Assembly (NCBI GenBank): GCA_039090855.1
Contig: CM077027.1
Location: forward strand, 101,908,424 to 101,972,423
Direction: 5' to 3'
DNA from: Macrothele yani
Lineage: Eukaryota > Arthropoda > Arachnida > Araneae > Macrothelidae
Length of the DNA stretch: 64,000 bases
Positions 20,854 through 31,899 of the stretch are shown here, piece after piece (within the stretch, counting starts at the first letter, position 1; every line of letters begins with the position of its first letter). The position numbers were made by a program, and so were the translations under genes. The notes beneath the pieces were generated by a model. That model made no database searches, was not told where the DNA came from, and saw nothing but the letters and a program-made list of their open reading frames with translations.

Positions 20854-21455
20854 GACCATGTTTCTTAAATAGGTTACAACAATATACCAAAAAATGCTTT
20901 GATGTACTGGGTTCACCCATATTGTCACAGAGTCTAATAATAGAGTAGAGTTAAAATTATAAATAATAGTACAAGTCAAATTGTATGAAACAATAAAAAA
21001 TATCTTATATAATAATAGGCCTTTAAGACTAAATAGAACTGACTGCACTTTTGAACTGGAGAGAGGCCTAGTTGTTCCAAACAAAGATGTCAAAAATGGT
21101 TAAACTTATTACTTAACAAACACATAACACTTATTTCACTTCCACTGAAAAAAACTTAACTTATAAAAATCATATTTTTATGTGAAACACTTTAAGTAAC
21201 ACTGCCAACAACTAACTGTTCACTTACTGAGATTTTAGAGGAAACTAAGCAAAAGTTGAGCTAGAGTGGGCATGAGTCACACTCCTGAAAGAACATGAAT
21301 CAGAGAAGTCTGTACAGGCTTGTGCCAGAACACCTGTGATTAGCAGACTATTTACTCACATGCTATCCCTAATTTGTCTGTAGGATTAGTAAATCATCAT
21401 CTGTAATAGACCCTAATGTAAATTGGTTACCTTGTAGCCAGTGTATTTTTTTACC
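20854..21455. other. No gene recognised
   Basis: AT-rich flanking DNA right of the hAT. Nothing supported on either strand. Confidence 0.5.
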
Positions 21456-21458
21456 TTA

Positions 21459-21530
21459 CTAGGGGCTGCGCCTCTAGGCTCGCTACGCTCATTTCCAGAG
21501 TAGCACTCTGGCCCTGCAGCCCGATCTCCA
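21459..21530. repeat. Compact GC-rich block with nested hairpins
   Basis: A roughly 70-bp GC-rich island in AT-rich DNA. It begins GGGGCTGCGCC and closes with GGCCCTGCAGCCC, partly pairing with itself, and contains CCAGAGTAGCACTCTGG (7-bp arms, 3-bp loop). Origin unknown. Confidence 0.5.
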
Positions 21531-21539
21531 AGTATATCA

Positions 21540-22300
21540 GATGAAATAACAACTGGAAAATTCACATAAATTTCAATTTTTATGGCATGTCTAAGCAAAT
21601 AAGGCTTGTTATTCCGAAATTTCAGAGGTTTTTTTACTAATTAATAAGACATTTAACGTGAACCAGAAACATCAAACAAAGATACTCGCTCTTTCCACGT
21701 TTATAAGTGAGTCACAGAAAAATTCTCATTGGCCGCCACCTGAAGTTTGAAGTTTTGCTAGAATCGAGAAACGGTTTATTTCAGCGTGTTCTCCAAACAA
21801 TTCTCTACAAACGATGTAAATTTCATATTTTTGTGTTCAATATGTTTTGTGTTGCGAGCTAGGAAAGCAAGAGTGTCGCGAAATTTCTAAAACAGCAGCA
21901 GCTACTTTTTTAGAATAGAGACAAAAGTTAAAGGTAGCAATGTAGCCCTAACTGGTATTTAAAATAATACCATTGGTACCATAACTCCTGATCCCATTGT
22001 GATCCCACTCTAAAAGTTTCAGGATTTAAAGCTTATAATATTACAAAAAACGTATTTTTTCAAAAATTAAAAAAAAAACTATCATAAAAAAAAAAAATTC
22101 AGATTAAAACTTATGAAATTCTCTTTAAAATGAGGTGTCAAACAACTCTCTAGGCCTTAAAGAACTTGAGAAATTCAAGATTGAAAAAGTTTAGGCAAGC
22201 CAAAAAATGACAATTTTTCAAAATTTTAAAAATTAATTACATGAATACCCAATGAGAAAAAAATAATAATATATTCTCATTTATATCACTAGGGAAAATG
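21540..22300. other. No gene recognised
   Basis: AT-rich; contains several A-runs (22070-22100). Probably the untranslated body of the element ending at 22370. Confidence 0.4.
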
Positions 22301-22305
22301 ATCCC

Positions 22306-22370
22306 TGAAGGTTTCATTGAAATCTGAGATGGTCAGGTTGAGTGACTGGTTGATTTGGCATGGAATCACC
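22306..22370 (+). repeat. Second copy of the 3'-end motif
   Basis: Shares AATCTGAGATGGT and TTTGGCATGGAATCA-type words with 8775-8845, so it probably marks the 3' end of another copy of the unclassified transposon, whose coding part is not visible upstream. Confidence 0.5.
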
Positions 22371-22385
22371 CTTTACAGGCTTTTT

Positions 22386-23170
22386 GAAACAGGCAACAAA
22401 AGCAGGATTATCAATTAAAATTGAGGTTTCTCAAAGCAAATGGTTCAATTGAACCACATTAAAATAAAAAAAAAAAAAAAAACAGAACCCTGGACATATT
22501 ATCATTCCTCAGATGTATTGGAAAGAGAACAGTTTTTGTGGGGAGTGAAATACTGCTTTGGGCAAGTGCCATGATGAATGGGTTCACACTATTTCATATT
22601 TTCAAGTGTAGGGCCAATGAAGTCAAACAGCACAGAGGTAAGGTCTTTTGAAATGCTGCATATGTGCTTCTAGTTTCATATATTTGTTTCTGTCCTTTCA
22701 GTGAAATAATAGTAATGAAAAAAAAAATAGGAAGGACCAATATTAAATTCATGTTCTATTAAAAATATTTTATTTTCACACTTAATGTTGGCATAACATT
22801 ATGTATTTGAAAGTTTTGCACTAAAAATATGCCAGTTCTTACTGTAAAAAAATGCCAGATATGCATAACAGTGACTTGTTAAGAATGTAAATACATTTGA
22901 CAATGAGGGAAATCAGTCATGGTGTTCAGATCACACCATGACTGTCAGCAAGGTCTATAAATGGCTGAGAAATTGTTTCAAAGCTTAAACCATTAAAGCA
23001 GATACTGTACAAACTAAAAAGTTTTCAATGAATTAATATTTATTCAAATTTTCCATTTTAAAAGATGTATTAAATATCCTCTAACGTATGGCTCCTTTTC
23101 CTAATATGCTTATGTAGACACAAGTAAGTTGTTTGTTCTTACATAATTGTTAATTTGTTTGAAACATATT
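22386..23170. other. Intron-like, no element recognised
   Basis: AT-rich with an A-run at 22467-22483. No gene seen; a possible donor at about 22639 was considered and rejected. Confidence 0.4.
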
Positions 23171-23175
23171 TTCAG

Positions 23176-23286
23176 GAAATTGTGAAAGGTACAGTGATTT
23201 TGATGAAGGAATCCTGAAGGTACAGTGATTTTGATGAAGAAATCCTGATGAATCCTGATCGCACCATGGCGGACTATTACTGCAAC
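23176..23286 (+). pseudogene. Host exon, first half of a U1/matrin zinc finger, frame broken
   Basis: Bounded by TTTTCAG (acceptor, ends 23175) and GTAAGT (donor, from 23287). The 3' part reads EEILMNPDRTMADYYCN and ends in phase 0 on Cys-Asn. Joined to the exon at 44350, which begins Ile-Cys-Asp, it gives Y-Y-C-N-I-C, the CxxC of a C2H2 finger. A 31-bp tandem duplication (23187-23217 and 23218-23248) puts a TGA directly upstream in this frame. With a single unit the exon would be 80 nt and open from the acceptor. So either the copy here is mutant, the duplication is polymorphic or an assembly error, or a downstream acceptor is used. The host gene is otherwise unidentified. Confidence 0.6.
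23187..23248. repeat. 31-bp tandem duplication in host exon
   Basis: Two 31-bp units beginning AGGTACAGTGATTTTGATGA differ at one base. The length is not a multiple of three. Confidence 0.93.
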
Positions 23287-23289
23287 GTA

Positions 23290-23880
23290 AGTACATCTAA
23301 TTCTTGGAAAACCTTTTACTGCATTTCCCTGTTTTGCACATAGGTTGTTGTAAACAGACAAAGCTTAGTTGGCTAAAGACCTATCTAATATTTGTTGTGA
23401 TAGTCATACTTTATTAAAATCTGCTAAATGTGTTTCTTGGGAAAGTCAAAGGTGTAAATAGCTTTGAATATTGTGAGTGGCCTTTTTTACATCAATTTGA
23501 ATGAGTGATGAAAAGGGAACCTCAGTCATGTGGAAGTCATTGATAACTTTTCATAAGTTTTTTCTTCAAATGACTATGATAACGAGAAAATGGTTAAAGA
23601 GATATGCAGTTTCTTAGAGATGATTAGTTAGTTTAGCTGTTGTTATGTTGGGATATTTGGTCAAGTTCAATTATGTATATTAATAGATAGCTTATGCTGT
23701 CCAGTGTCATAATGATCATAGGACAACTAGATGAAAGGTATATATATATATATATTATATTTTTGCAATTTTATGTTTACTATGTTTTTGTATATATATA
23801 TATAGTACATAAACGAAACAAAAACATTACTTTATAAATAAATTATTTAACACAAGAAAATTTGCACATGGAATTGTAAA
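23290..23880. other. Intron, no gene
   Basis: AT-rich with two TATA-type microsatellites (about 23739-23757 and 23791-23805). Confidence 0.5.
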
Positions 23881-23889
23881 CAATTCTAT

Positions 23890-25445
23890 CAGGATCTCCT
23901 AATACAGGAGATGAATACCACAGATACTTACACTCCGGTTTCTCAAAACCATAAAGACATTGTTAAGAAAATAATCGCTCTGCATAAAAGGATAAGGCTT
24001 AATGTGTCCAACTTAAACTTTCCTTTTATTTATGCCATCCCAAAGTTTCATAAGGAACCTGTTTCCTTCCATTTTATTACTAGTGGATGCAACTGTTATA
24101 ACAGTAAAGTGGGTGGGTTGCTTCAGAGATACTTGTCCGTGGCTCTTCGCAGGTTGGGTTCGACCTGGATTATTGGGAGCAATAACAGAGTCTTGGAGAC
24201 ACTTGGCTCGGTGACTGTCATATCTGTGGATGCTTACGATTTTAAAAACCTCTTCACCTTAATTTCATTGAAGGGTCTGTGGCAGGTAGCCCTAAACATA
24301 CATACGAAGTTCGAGCCTGGGACTACAGAACAGTATTGGTATTTCCTACTGGATTTCTGTATCAATAACAATTTCGTTACCGTGGGCGATGGGCTTTACC
24401 TCCAAACTCGTGGTATCCCGATGGGCAGTCGCTTTTCTAGCAGTTTGGCTAATCTCTGTATACATTTTTTTGAGGATAGATATGTTGCCAATCATCCTTT
24501 ACCTGGGATTGCTCTAAGATATGTTGATGTCATTACTGTCATTAACATTCCGGACTTTTGCGTTGCGCCACTGACTTGTATCCTGACGACCTTACATTAG
24601 AAAAACCAACAGATCGTCTACTTGTGTTTGTTACCCCGATTTAGAGGTTCAGGTGGACGAGGAGGGAAGAGGTGTGGTGAATTTGTTTGATAAAAGAAAC
24701 TCTTTTGAGTTTGATATCATTCACTACACTCACTGGTCATCCAATATTTCAAAAGTTATACATCGCAATCTACTCATCTCCCAGTTTCATAGAATGGTTA
24801 AAATTTGCTGTACACAGCTCTTACTTGCAAAAAATCTGAAAGCTCTTCTTTCTAAATTGCAATCTAACAATTTTCCTAAAAATTTCTTATGGCATCATTT
24901 TAACCATTTAATTTTGAACTTTAATTCGGTATCCAAAAGTTTCAAATTACACATTGACATGCTTTATTAACCTAGGACCTAAAAATTTTAAATATATAGG
25001 TAACATAAAGTGCTATTTGGTGGGTCCCTAATAGCTGAAGATCTTATCTACACACACAGTTTTGCATCTTGTCAATTCACACATTTTTTGGCTTACCAGG
25101 TAGTTGTTTAACCGTGACCACCTTTCTTATCAGTGTATATATTTGTGTTCTTGTGGGTGCTCTGTTCAGTCTTGTTTGACTCTTTGTCATGGCGGTTTTT
25201 TGTTCTGCCGGTAAGCTTTTAATTCTTTTTGAGTTTTATAAATTTGATTTTTGTAATTTTTGTGCTTATTAGAATTTGGTTTTGTGGCCTAGGGAGCATG
25301 ACCAACCGACAATTTTGGCTTGCCTTGTCATTTTGTTGGTACTAGAAAGGCCACTCCCACAGGTTGATGCTCTCCTGATGACGGCAACCTGTTCCAGTTT
25401 TTTACTTGTTTTGAAATTTTGTATTTTTGTTCTGTAATATTTTCA
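23890..25445 (+). mobile_element. Penelope-like element 4, RT plus untranslated tail
   Basis: Contains the RT pseudogene at 23911-24970 and then about 450 bp of non-coding sequence ending against Tc1 element C. The tail includes CTCCTGATGACGG enclosed by CAGGTTG and CAACCTG (25360-25394), a place and wording that recall the ribozyme-bearing ends of PLEs. Outer limits are approximate. Confidence 0.6.
23911..24970 (+). pseudogene. Penelope-type reverse transcriptase, no endonuclease seen
   Basis: Motifs in order: FIYAIPKFHKEPVSFHFITS (RT1/2, compare the IPK.HK signature of PLEs), GGLLQRYLSVALRRLG, VISVDAYDFKNLFT (motif A region), GLYLQTRGIPMGSRFSSSLA (motif B) and LRYVDVITV, the YVDD box with its second Asp changed to Val. 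After a frame break the thumb-like part reads LFDKRNSFEFDIIHYTHWSS. A GIY-YIG domain does not follow before the 3' untranslated region; PLEs with no C-terminal nuclease, or with it at the N-terminus, are known, so this may be an original property of the family. The lost Asp and the stop at 24598 make it inactive. Confidence 0.78.
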
Positions 25446-25450
25446 TTATA

Positions 25451-26988
25451 CACTGCCGGACAATTGCTAAAGATGGATGACAATGGCAACGATAGCAACC
25501 ATAAAATGGAAGGCAGGAAAATGTGGAAATTAGCATAAGTGCGGGATACAGTAAGACGTGTTGTGCGTATGCAAATTTTGGATTGCTGAACTTGTTCGTG
25601 ACGTCATAGCGCTGATAAGAGATATAAAGGATTTGACACGTATTGACCGTTGTTGTTCAAACGCAAAGTTGAAAGGGAAAGAATCAATTGACGAACTTGC
25701 AATTTTCAGTATGTCTTCCCGACATCACCTAGATGACTTTACGCGTGGCCGCATTATTGGCAAGATTGAAGAAGGGCGAAAAATAACAGATGTTGCCAGG
25801 GAGTTCGACGTCAGCCACAGTGTTGTTTCAAGGCTTTGGAAATCATTTCAAACAAATGGAGTGTGTAGCAAACGTCACGGGGGAGGTCGTGTTCGCAGTA
25901 CGACACCTGCAGAAGATCGGTACATAGTGCTATCAACAAAAAGACACCGGCGCAGCACAGCTTGTGAGGTAGCAAATCAGTTTATGGCTGCTAATTGCAA
26001 GCGGATCTCCCGAAAAACTGTCGCCAGACGTTTGCATGAAGGAGGACTATACGCTCGCCGTCCTGATGTGTACATCCCATTGTCCAGACGTCACCGTACC
26101 GCCCGTTTGCAATGGTGCCATCAACATCGCAATTGGACTGATAACGACTGGTCTGCTGTCCTCTTCTCAGACGAGAGTAGATACAGTCTATCGTCTGATT
26201 GTCGACGACAACTGATCTGGCGTGATAGTGGTACTGCATATTGTCCAGCAAACATACAGGAAAGGGACCGATATCCGACATGTAGTGTCATGGTATGGGC
26301 TGGCATCGTGATCAATGGCCGTACGTCCCTCTATGTGCTTCCAACTGGGACTATGACTGGCCATTGATACATTAATGATGTTCTGCTACCTCATGTTCGC
26401 ATGTTCCGTGGTGCTGTCGGTGATAGATTCATTTTCATGGACGACAATGCAACATGTCATCGAACAGTCGCTGTCCATGAGTGTCTTGAGAGCGAGGATA
26501 TTAAACGCCTCGTATGGCCAGCACGTTCTCCAGATCTGAATCCCATTGAAAATGTGTGGGATGCTTTGGGAAGTAGTCTTGCTGGTCGCCAATGTCCTCC
26601 AATAAACAAGGACACCCTCATCCGTGCACTGACAGAGGAATGGGATAAATTACCCCAACAGCTGCTTGATAATGTTGTGCAAAGCATGACACAACGTGTG
26701 GAATCTTGCATCGCCCTCCATGGTGGCCATATCCCGTATTGACATCTTACGCCGGAACGCCTGCGGACGGTAATTGCATTTTTTTCAGGTTTATGTATTC
26801 TGCACAAAATGGCCTGTTTGTCCCTTGAACACGTTCCAAAGCCTTCTGGATTTCAGAGCACAATAAATTGTCTTTCTTGTAATGTCCTGGCATTCTGACA
26901 TTATTTTATTTCACTTGGCATCCAACCACACTTACTTTTTTATGCGCTGTATAGCCATTTATGAACCATCCTTAGCAATTGTCCAGCA

Positions 26989-26991
<3 letters not shown>
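25451..26991 (+). mobile_element. Tc1-like DNA transposon C, nearly intact
   Basis: Termini CACTGCCGGACAATTGCTAA (left) and the near reverse complement ending TGTCCAGCAGTG (right), two mismatches in the first 28 bp. TA flanks both ends (25449-25450, 26992-26993). The length of 1541 bp and a single long gene agree with a full element. Confidence 0.94.
25711..26742 (+). pseudogene. Tc1-like transposase (element C), one nonsense codon
   Basis: 343 codons in one frame from MSSRHHLDDF to LHGGHIPY. It has an HTH (GKIEEGRKITDVAREFDVSH), a second HTH with a GGGRVRSTTP linker, and the full catalytic set: LFSDESRYSL, FMDDNATCH and SPDLNPIENVWD with 34 residues between the second Asp and the Glu. The only defect is TGA at 26365-26367 (TGH-stop-YINDVL), where Arg is expected from the family, a C-to-T change at a CpG. 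With that single stop the element is the youngest DNA transposon in the window and could have been active recently. An upstream in-frame ATG at 25558 has no conserved sequence behind it, so 25711 is preferred. Confidence 0.95.

Positions 26992-27019
<28 letters not shown>
26992..27019. repeat. (TA)n microsatellite
   Basis: About 14 TA repeats starting at the target TA of Tc1 element C and ending where RTE fragment (iii) begins. Confidence 0.95.
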
Positions 27020-28930
27020 CTGGGTCTAAGAACAAATTGCATGTGAACAAATTATCAGGAAAAACCAAAATGTTGATGCAAAAAAGAAGAGTGATGAGGA
27101 CAACTAAAGAAGATGTGACTTCCAAAGTGGAATATATAGAGCTATGCAAGACAGTACGAAAAAGTATCACTGAAGACGTAAGGAAATTCAACTGTGAACT
27201 AGTAAGGAAAGCAATTGAAAACAACCAAAGCCTAAAGATAGCAAAGGGACATCTCAGTAAGGGGAAAAAACAGATTATGGCACTGAGAAAAGAAGATGGT
27301 TCTGTAACAAGAAATAGAGGTGAAATTTTGACAAGAGTGAAAGATTTCTACTCCAAATTATATGAAAGGGATGATACATGTACTCCAGACATCATGAAAG
27401 GTACCAGTACCAGAGTTCTTCCAGTTCTTCCTCCTTCCAGCAGAAGTTGCACATGCAATCAAGAACATGAAGCGGGGAAAAGCTCCAGGAGAAGATGGAA
27501 TTACTGTAGACATCATACAAGAAGCAAGTGGAGAAATCGAAACAGTACTAGCCCAAATTTTCACTCGATGCCTTAATGAAGGGAAGATTCCTGAGGATTG
27601 GAACAACGCTACAATGATCCTGCTACATAAAAAGGTGACATTGAGGATCTCAGGAACTACAGACCTATCAGCCTCCTATCAGTGGTTTATAAAATCTTCA
27701 CTAAAGTTCTTTCACACCGCTTGAAGGTAACACACGGGCATGGCTCAACCGAGAGAACAAGCTGGATTCAGGAGTTGCTACAGCACAATAGATCATATCC
27801 ACGTACTGAGAGAACTAATTGAAAGAGCGAGGGAATATGAACTTCCATTGTGCATGGCTTTTATCAATTATGAAAAAGCCTTTGATTCGGTGAAACCATC
27901 ATCAGTTGCAATGGCTCTGAAATCCTGCGGTATTGAAGATGCATACATTAATATTATTAATAACATCTATGAAAATGCAAGTGCAAAGATTCTGCTGTTT
28001 GAAAATACAACACACAAAAATTGGAAAAGGAGTGTGACAAGGTGACACCATATCTCCGAAGCTCTTTAATGCCACATTGGAAAATGTCTTTCAATCACTG
28101 AACTGGGAAAACAAAGGGATAAAGATTAATGGAGATTATCTAACCCACCTTCGTTTTGCTGATGACAGTCATTTTTGCAACTACCCCATCAGAGCTACAC
28201 AGTATGATCCAGGAACTTGCTGACAAGAGTAAAGAAGTGGGAATAAAAATGAACTTTCAGAAGACAAAAGTGATGTACAATGCTTTTACAAGAAATGAAG
28301 ATTTATCGATTGATGGAGAAAAGCTGGAGATAACAGACACGTACGTTTATCTTGGACAGCAGATATCAAGTGAGGGTCACATTGGTGAAGAAATTATGCG
28401 GCGTACAAAACTTGCCTGGGGAGCTTTTGGAAGAAACAGTATAATTTTCAAGAGCAATATGCCATTATGTCTTAAAAGAAAAGTGTTTGATCAATGCATC
28501 CTTCCAGTGCTTACGTATGGTGCAGAGACGTGGACCTTAGCTAAAAGAGACATACAAAGGCTGCAGACAACTCAAAGCAGCATGGAGAGGTGCATGCTTG
28601 GTGTAACCAGGAGAGATAAGAAGAGGAACACGTGGATCCGAAAAATGACAAGAGTGGAAGACATCATGATCAGAGTTAAATCCCTGAAATGGCAATGGGC
28701 TGGACATACTGCCAGAAGAACAGACCATCGATGGACAGCCGAAATTTTAGATTGGATTCCAAGGGACAGGAAAAGACCCAGAAGAAGACCACATGGAAAA
28801 TGGGTGGATGAAATTCGAAAGTATGCGGGAGTGACATGGAGAAGACTGGCACAAGACAGACCGTTGTGGAGGAAACTTGGGGAGACCTTCGTCCAGCAGT
28901 GGATTGATAATGGTTGACAATGATGATGAT
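27020..28930 (+). mobile_element. RTE-like LINE fragment (iii)
   Basis: Reads YIELCKTVRKSITEDVRKFN, IMALRKEDGSVTRNRG, KAPGEDGITVDII, AFINYEKAFDSV (motif A), LRFADD (frame broken at 28165), TYVYLGQQISSEGHI, LTYGAETWTL and QQWIDNG, then the family 3' end GATTGATAATGGTTGACA and TGATGA. At least five frame breaks (about 27430, 27633, 27735, 28035, 28165). It covers the RT from its N-terminal part but lacks the endonuclease, so it is 5'-truncated at about 27020. Confidence 0.9.
28156..28917 (+). pseudogene. RTE-like RT C-terminal part, open 253 codons
   Basis: The longest open piece of RTE fragment (iii): from just after the FADD box (VIFATTPSELHSMIQ) through MNFQKTKVMYNAFTRNE, TYVYLGQQISSEGHI, LPVLTYGAETWTL, KWQWAGHTARRTDHRW and the C-terminus QQWIDNG. 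It represents the thumb and the basic C-terminal domain of the RT. Alone it has no catalytic Asp. The ATG at 28156 is not a natural start. Confidence 0.85.
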
Positions 28931-29355
28931 ATATATATATATATATATATACAGCTGTATATGCACACATAGCTGGGAACATCTACACTCTTCAATATTT
29001 TAATATACTTTTAATCCTCACATAATTTCCAGTGACTGTTTTTAATCCAACTTCGATCATTTCACTCTGAACCTAATGTAGTGCAGTTTGCTGTAAATCA
29101 AGCCTTACGAGAAGTTAGGCCTCACGGAAATTGTAAATTGCTTCGAGACTTCTAGTACTCCCACCATAAGACGTTTCAACATACAAGCAAATTTCAGCTA
29201 GCCACCTTTTTTTAATCCTTGCCTCATGCAAATAGTTCACTAGCTATACGTGAAATACCACCTACGAAGGCTTCCACATTGCATATGGTTTCAAGGGAGT
29301 ACATTTTAAACTAGTGCTTCCATGACTTGTGTTTTTTACTTTGGATGTGACACGA
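28931..29355. other. Non-coding, starts with (AT)n
   Basis: (AT)n at 28928-28951 directly after the RTE 3' end; the rest shows nothing. Confidence 0.55.
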
Positions 29356-29802
29356 GACCAGCCCTTATAAAACTGCTGAAATTTCTACTAGCCAATGTGG
29401 CTAGTGGAATAAAAATTTTACTAGCCAAATGACAAAATCTACTGGCCATGCAAAGTTCAAAAAAAAAAAAAAAAATAATAATTCAGTAACTTCTCTACTT
29501 ATATTTCTATGAAATTAAATGGGTGAATGTTTTTTTTTCTAATGAGAGACCCCTCCTCCATTAACTTCATAAAAACAGATGCAGAGCAGTTACTGCTTAA
29601 GATCATTAGACTGACTGCAAATATTGCACATGCTTTTGTTCCAAAATGATTGATTTTTTGACATTTTATTTTCCGTGCTGTAACATCATTAGTCTTACTA
29701 TCTTAATTTGCACATACATAATTTATTTTCAAGAGGCCATTGAAGTTAGATGTCTAATTTCTGTAATAATATTTAAAACAAAGGGATAAAAACTAGGATA
29801 TA

Positions 29803-31150
29803 CAGGGTGTCCGAGAATTATTGGACACATTACAAAATTATGTACAAAAAAAAAAAAACTATGAGCTTTGTCTGTTTTTCTATGTCACATATTACTAACA
29901 CGGTTTCTAATTTTTGTTTTGCAGAATTGTTATTCCCAGAATCCGATAGATGGCGCTAGGTGTGGCCTGATGAGGAATGTATGAGAAATGCGCAATCAGT
30001 AGTCATGTCATCCATACAGCAGAAAGCGATGTGTGTGTTATGGCTTGTGGAATTAAAGTCTGTCATTAAAACTAAAAGACTGTACCATTTAGAGTATGGT
30101 TGTAATCCTCCGTCAATGAATTCAGTTAAGCGGTGGATGAAACAGTTTAAAGAAACTGGTAATGTGTAACATTGTGGAGGAGCCGGTAGGCCTAGCGTCA
30201 GCGATGAGATGGTTGACCAAGTTAATGAAAGTTTCCGACGAAGCCCCAAGAAATCTGCTCGTAAAGCAAGCATAGAACTGTGCATTCTGAAATCGACAGT
30301 TCACAATATCTTGCACAAAAAATTAAATTTTCATGCTTATAAAATTCAAATAGTGCAAAAATGCATGTAAATGATCACACTCTGCACTACGATTTCACTG
30401 TGGATATGCTGAATCGAGTGGAAAACGATGAAAACTTTCTCAGTACTGTAATTTTTAGTGATCAATCCACATTTCATGTATCAGGTATTGTAAATCGTCA
30501 CAACTGTAGGATATGGGGCAGTGAACCACCTCATGCTGCTATTGAACTGGAACGTGATTCTCCAAAAGTTAATGCGTGGTGTGCCCTATCAAAAAGAGAA
30601 GTGATTGACCCTTTCTTCTTCTTCTGCAAAAAAACCATAAATGGGGACATTTACTTGGATATCAATGCTAGAAAATTTCGCTATACCCCAAATCAAAAGA
30701 TATGACAACGTCATTTTCCAACAAGACTATGTGCCTCCACATTGGTCAACGTGTGTATGCAAGTGTCTAAATGAGCATTTCCCCAACTGATGGATTGGGC
30801 GTGGTGGTCCCATTCCGTGGCCTCCTCGCTCTCCAGATCTAACTACATTGGATTATTTCCTGTGGGGTTATGTGAAGAATCGTGTCTATCAGACGCCTTG
30901 TACTGTTTTGCAGGAACTGAAGCAGCGTATCAAAGTGGCTATTAATTCCATAACTCCTCAGATGCTTGCCAATACATGGCATGAAATTGAGTATCACTTG
31001 GACATGCTACGAGCAACCAAGGAATCTCACATCAAAATTTATTAACTTGTGTAGTTACATTGTAAGTTAGTACAGTCAGTTTCTTTCTATCTGTTTAATG
31101 TTTTGTTTTATATAATTTTTTAATGTGTCCAATAATTCTTAGACACCCTG
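29803..31150 (+). mobile_element. DD41D mariner-type transposon, complete but decayed
   Basis: Termini CAGGGTGTCCGAGAATTATT and the reverse complement of AATAATTCTTAGACACCCTG, about 28 bp with two or three mismatches. TA at 29801-29802; the right flank is CA, probably a decayed TA. The transposase gene occupies most of the 1348 bp. It is nested in the hAT at 29359-31889. Confidence 0.9.
29970..31045 (+). pseudogene. DD41D mariner transposase, inactivated
   Basis: Starts with a helix-turn-helix of the DUF4817 type (QQKAMCVLWLVELKSVIKT, then PPSMNSVKRWMKQFKETGNV). After a stop, GGAGRPSVSDEMVDQVNESF and FRRSPKKSARKASIEL follow. The catalytic domain shows VIFSDQSTFHVSG, then in another frame NVIFQQDYVPPHW and RSPDLTTLDYFLWGYVKNRVY. 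Between the second Asp and the Asp of TTLD there are 41 residues by direct count, which is the DD41D group related to the rosa elements. Defects: stop at 30167, frame changes near 30360 and 30700, and TGA at about 30789. The C-terminus HIKIY ends at 31045. Confidence 0.85.
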
Positions 31151-31194
31151 CATATACATAAAGTGGCACTAATAATGTTGACAGAGTTTACCGC

Positions 31195-31430
31195 TGATAT
31201 GTATTGTGTCTGATCTTCCCATCAGAGGTATCTGCCCACCACAATTGAATAGCATTTTGAGGATCAAATTCTTCAATTAAAGGTCCATTGCATCTAATCA
31301 TCTTAAGTCATTAAAAGTGTCACTATTCAGACATGCCCGATTACTCGTTTTTATGAGGTTCATTGCTGAAAAGCCACTCCCACAAGGAGCAGTACTACAT
31401 GGCATTAGATGTAGCAGCTGTATCATCTTA
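31195..31430 (-). pseudogene. hAT C-terminal dimerisation fragment
   Basis: Minus-strand reading MPCSTAPCGSGFSAMNLIKT, then ACLNSDTFNDL and PLIEEFDPQNAIQLWW is the hATC module (the APCERGFS.MN.IKT signature with Glu-Arg changed to Gly-Ser). It belongs to the enclosing element 29359-31889, on the same strand as expected; the rest of that transposase is lost. Confidence 0.75.
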
Positions 31431-31899
31431 AAAACATTGCCATAACAGTTGTTTCTTTCTGTTCAGCATATATGCGACTAAACAGAGATTCAAAGATAAT
31501 ACTTTTACCTGTAGATGACATTATACTTTGTGCTAGGTATAACCATGGCAAAGATCAAATATGCCATGGCAAAGATACATTATAACATGGCATAGGTTGC
31601 TTTAGTAACCTTGACCCTTTGGTCGCTCCAGGCTGATCCGTCAGCAGACTAAGTTTCTCTCGAAGCTCACCTTCACTTACATTAATTTTTGAAGCAGCTG
31701 CAGGAACACGGGCGAGAAAACTGAACTCGATATTCATTCGCCAGTGAGTAAAAAAGTTGGACAAAATAGTTGCTCACTTGGGGAACTAATCTACTGGCGA
31801 TTATTGGCTATTATATTAAAAAAATTACTAGCCACTACAAAATATCTGGTCGCCATTTGGCTACTGGCTACTGACATTCACAGGGGCTGCATGAAACTA

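Larger units (their letters stand above)
29359..31889 (-). mobile_element. Old hAT element with imperfect 8-bp duplication
   Basis: Left end begins CAGCCCTTATAAAAC, right end is CACAGGGGCTG; both are followed inward by CTACTAGCCA/TGGCTACTGG words, which are subterminal repeats in inverted order. Flanks CACGAGAC (29351-29358) and CATGAAAC (31890-31897) match at six of eight bases, a decayed hAT duplication. Inside is a C-terminal hAT dimerisation fragment (31195-31430) and the inserted mariner at 29803-31150. Confidence 0.72.

Noticed and set aside
22560..22640. A host exon ending CACAGAG|GTAAGG
   Set aside because: No acceptor with a good pyrimidine tract matches an open frame, and the reading contains stops in the plausible phases.
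25360..25395. An active hammerhead at the PLE 4 tail
   Set aside because: CTGATGA is present but no GAAA follows a pairing stem II.
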